Part shown: piece by piece, positions 62,589 to 64,000 of the stretch | Layout: each line of letters begins with the position of its first letter | How positions within the stretch are numbered: position 1 is the first letter of the stretch | DNA from: Brevundimonas sp. | GTDB taxonomy: Bacteria; Pseudomonadota; Alphaproteobacteria; Caulobacterales; Caulobacteraceae | Reading direction: 5' to 3' | Length of the DNA stretch: 64,000 nt | Assembly (NCBI GenBank): GCA_003248965.1 | Contig: QFQU01000001.1 | Coordinates: 1-64,000 of the forward strand | Translations under genes and position numbers: made by a program | The notes under the pieces: generated by a model | The model's database searches: none | Told to the model about the DNA's origin: nothing | The model's input: only the letters and a program-made list of their open reading frames with translations

Positions 62589-64000
62589 ATGAACGCAGCT
62601 GGGACGCCAGCCGCCCTCCTTGGCGGGATCGCCCTGTTCAGAGCCCGCGTATTGACCGATCAACCGCTGACAGATTTGGACGACGGCCCGCCGCCCCGCC
62701 CCGGCCTGGCGGTCACGATCCGCGAACTTGCGACCCCGGTCTTCTATCACTGGCGCAAGGCGCTGATCGCCTTTCTGATCCCGGTCGTCCTTGCGTTGGC
62801 CGCCGCGTCCCTGGCCAAGCCGATCTACACTGCCCAATCGCGACTGCTGATCCTGCTGGGTGACGAATATGTGTTCCGCCGCGCCGTCGGCGACGACACG
62901 ACCGGCAATCCCCAGACATTCGACCGCGCCCAGATCGTCCATGCCGAAATGGAGATTCTGGGCTCGCGTGAACTGCGTGAAAAGACGCTGAACGAGATCG
63001 GCCTGTCGCGGGTCTATCCGAAGACGCGCGGCGGCGACGCCGGCATGAACATGGCGCTGGAACAGCTGGGTCGCGATCTGAAGATCGAGAACGTGCCCCA
63101 GTCCAACACCATCGAAATCCAGTTGCGGAACCGAGATCCGAAGGTCGCCGCCGATTTCGTCAATCTGCTGGTGCGCAACTACATCGCCACGCGCCGCGAC
63201 ATCTTCCAGCGTTCCGACAGCGCCGCCGTCTCGGACCAGCAACGCGAACTGTCCGATCAGCTGGCCGCGACCGAGACGCAGATCGCCGACCTGTCGAACC
63301 GCTACGCCATCGGCGACTTCGATCAGGAGGTCCAGGCGGTGCAACAGCAGCAGACCTCTCTGACGGCGCAGCTGGCGGCCCAGGACCAGGCCATCGCCAA
63401 CGCCGCCGCCCGCGCCGACCGGCTGGCGGCGCAGTTGCGCGCCTCGCCCTCGGTCATTGCGCTGAACACCGACCAGGCCCGGTCTCAGCAGGTGTCCACC
63501 CTGACCCAGAACCTGATGCTGCTGCGCGAGCGCCAGCGCATCGCCGCCGCGCGTTACACGGACGACTATCCGCTCGTCGTCGAACTGAACCGCCAGATCG
63601 CCGACCTGGAGGCCCAGATCGCCGCCGCGCCCCAGTCCCAGACCGACCTTGTCCGCAGCGGCCCCAATCCGGTCAGCCAGCAGATCGAGACCCAGTTGGC
63701 CACGACGCGCGGCGAACTGGCGGGCCTGCGCTCTGGCCGCGCCGAAATCGGACAGGCGCTGCAGGCCGCACGCGGACGGCTGACCCAACTGGTCGAGATC
63801 GGCCCGCGTTATCGCGAACTGACCCGGCAGCGCGCCCTGACGGAAACCGCCTATCGCAGCGTCGCCGAAAACGCAGAGGACACGCGCCTTCAGAACACCA
63901 TCGCCGGCGCCAACGCCAACGTCCGCGTCATCGAGACCGCCCGCCCCCCGACCAAGGCCCACACAGGACGACTGCTGATCCTGGCGGCCGGACTGCTGGT
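62589..64000 (+). CDS. Wzc-like chain-length/tyrosine-kinase protein (partial)
   Basis: A frame open from ATG 62589 to the window end, 470 codons with no stop. After about 45 residues, IRELATPVFYHWRKALIAFLIPVVLALAAASLA forms a Wzz domain with the first membrane helix and is followed by YTAQSRLLILLGDEYVF. Long coiled-coil helices follow (EIQ...DQQRELSDQLAATETQIADL and later), then a second hydrophobic segment begins at the very end (GRLLILAAGLLV). The cytosolic kinase domain, if present, lies outside. It sets chain length and export with the divergent Wza-like lipoprotein. Confidence 0.88.
   Translation, partial: MNAAGTPAALLGGIALFRARVLTDQPLTDLDDGPPPRPGLAVTIRELATPVFYHWRKALIAFLIPVVLALAAASLAKPIYTAQSRLLILLGDEYVFRRAVGDDTTGNPQTFDRAQIVHAEMEILGSRELREKTLNEIGLSRVYPKTRGGDAGMNMALEQLGRDLKIENVPQSNTIEIQLRNRDPKVAADFVNLLVRNYIATRRDIFQRSDSAAVSDQQRELSDQLAATETQIADLSNRYAIGDFDQEVQAVQQQQTSLTAQLAAQDQAIANAAARADRLAAQLRASPSVIALNTDQARSQQVSTLTQNLMLLRERQRIAAARYTDDYPLVVELNRQIADLEAQIAAAPQSQTDLVRSGPNPVSQQIETQLATTRGELAGLRSGRAEIGQALQAARGRLTQLVEIGPRYRELTRQRALTETAYRSVAENAEDTRLQNTIAGANANVRVIETARPPTKAHTGRLLILAAGLL

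Noticed and set aside
62454..63962. A 502-codon minus-strand frame opposite the end of the window
   Set aside because: The plus strand carries a clear Wzc-like protein that runs off the window. The antisense frame has no family features and overlaps the wza start.

Overview
This is a GC-rich chromosomal window from an alphaproteobacterium, most likely Caulobacterales (Brevundimonas/Caulobacter-like). That placement is inferred from the base composition, the many large TonB-dependent receptors, the HutF/HutG form of histidine breakdown and the surface-polysaccharide gene content. No rRNA, tRNA or CRISPR array was recognised.

Region 1 (about 0.6-20.0 kb) reads as one integrated genomic island. 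A TonB-dependent receptor gene on the minus strand is cut in two. Its first 841 codons lie at 20,047-22,569 and its last roughly 185 codons at 41-598. Rejoined, the two pieces read in frame as one receptor. Between them lie a tyrosine integrase (18,492-19,820), an AlpA-like DNA-binding protein, an HNH/endonuclease VII-like protein and a small XRE repressor. The rest is metal-resistance cargo: czcCBA with a His-rich protein, a HupE/UreJ-like membrane protein with a membrane-anchored partner, a His-tailed MFS pump with a divergent CsoR/RcnR-family regulator, and chrA. The far end carries a small lipoprotein pair and a compact four-gene operon of a helical protein, a QueC-like enzyme, an XRE-ImmA/IrrE metallopeptidase and a PIN nuclease. 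This operon is the best candidate in the window for an undescribed defence or conflict system.

Region 2 (20-32.1 kb) is nutrient scavenging. It has a TonB receptor - PhoD phosphatase - PAP2 phosphatase operon, then a FecI-FecR-FecA type trio (ECF sigma factor, anti-sigma, TonB receptor with an STN domain).

Region 3 (32.3-40.0 kb) holds three genes for surface glycan or lipid modification (a GIPC-transferase-like propeller, a GT4 glycosyltransferase and a methyltransferase), an Hsp70-family YegD-like protein, glutathione reductase, a type-B carboxylesterase and a single-domain response regulator.

Region 4 (40.0-50.9 kb) has an MmeI-like fused restriction-modification gene broken by one in-frame TAA, then a complete hut cluster. 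hutF-hutC-hutI and hutG-hutU-hutH diverge from a 14-bp palindrome.

Region 5 (50.9-64 kb) is a surface-polysaccharide locus. It encodes a probable GDP-heptose supply operon (transaldolase, GmhB-like phosphatase, SIS isomerase, two GHMP kinases, nucleotidyltransferase), two tandem GT2 enzymes, an undecaprenyl-phosphate sugar transferase, a WecG-family transferase, an O-antigen ligase/polymerase, a flippase, a Wza-like export lipoprotein and a Wzc-like chain-length protein that runs off the window end. Many genes in all regions are joined by 4-base ATGA overlaps.
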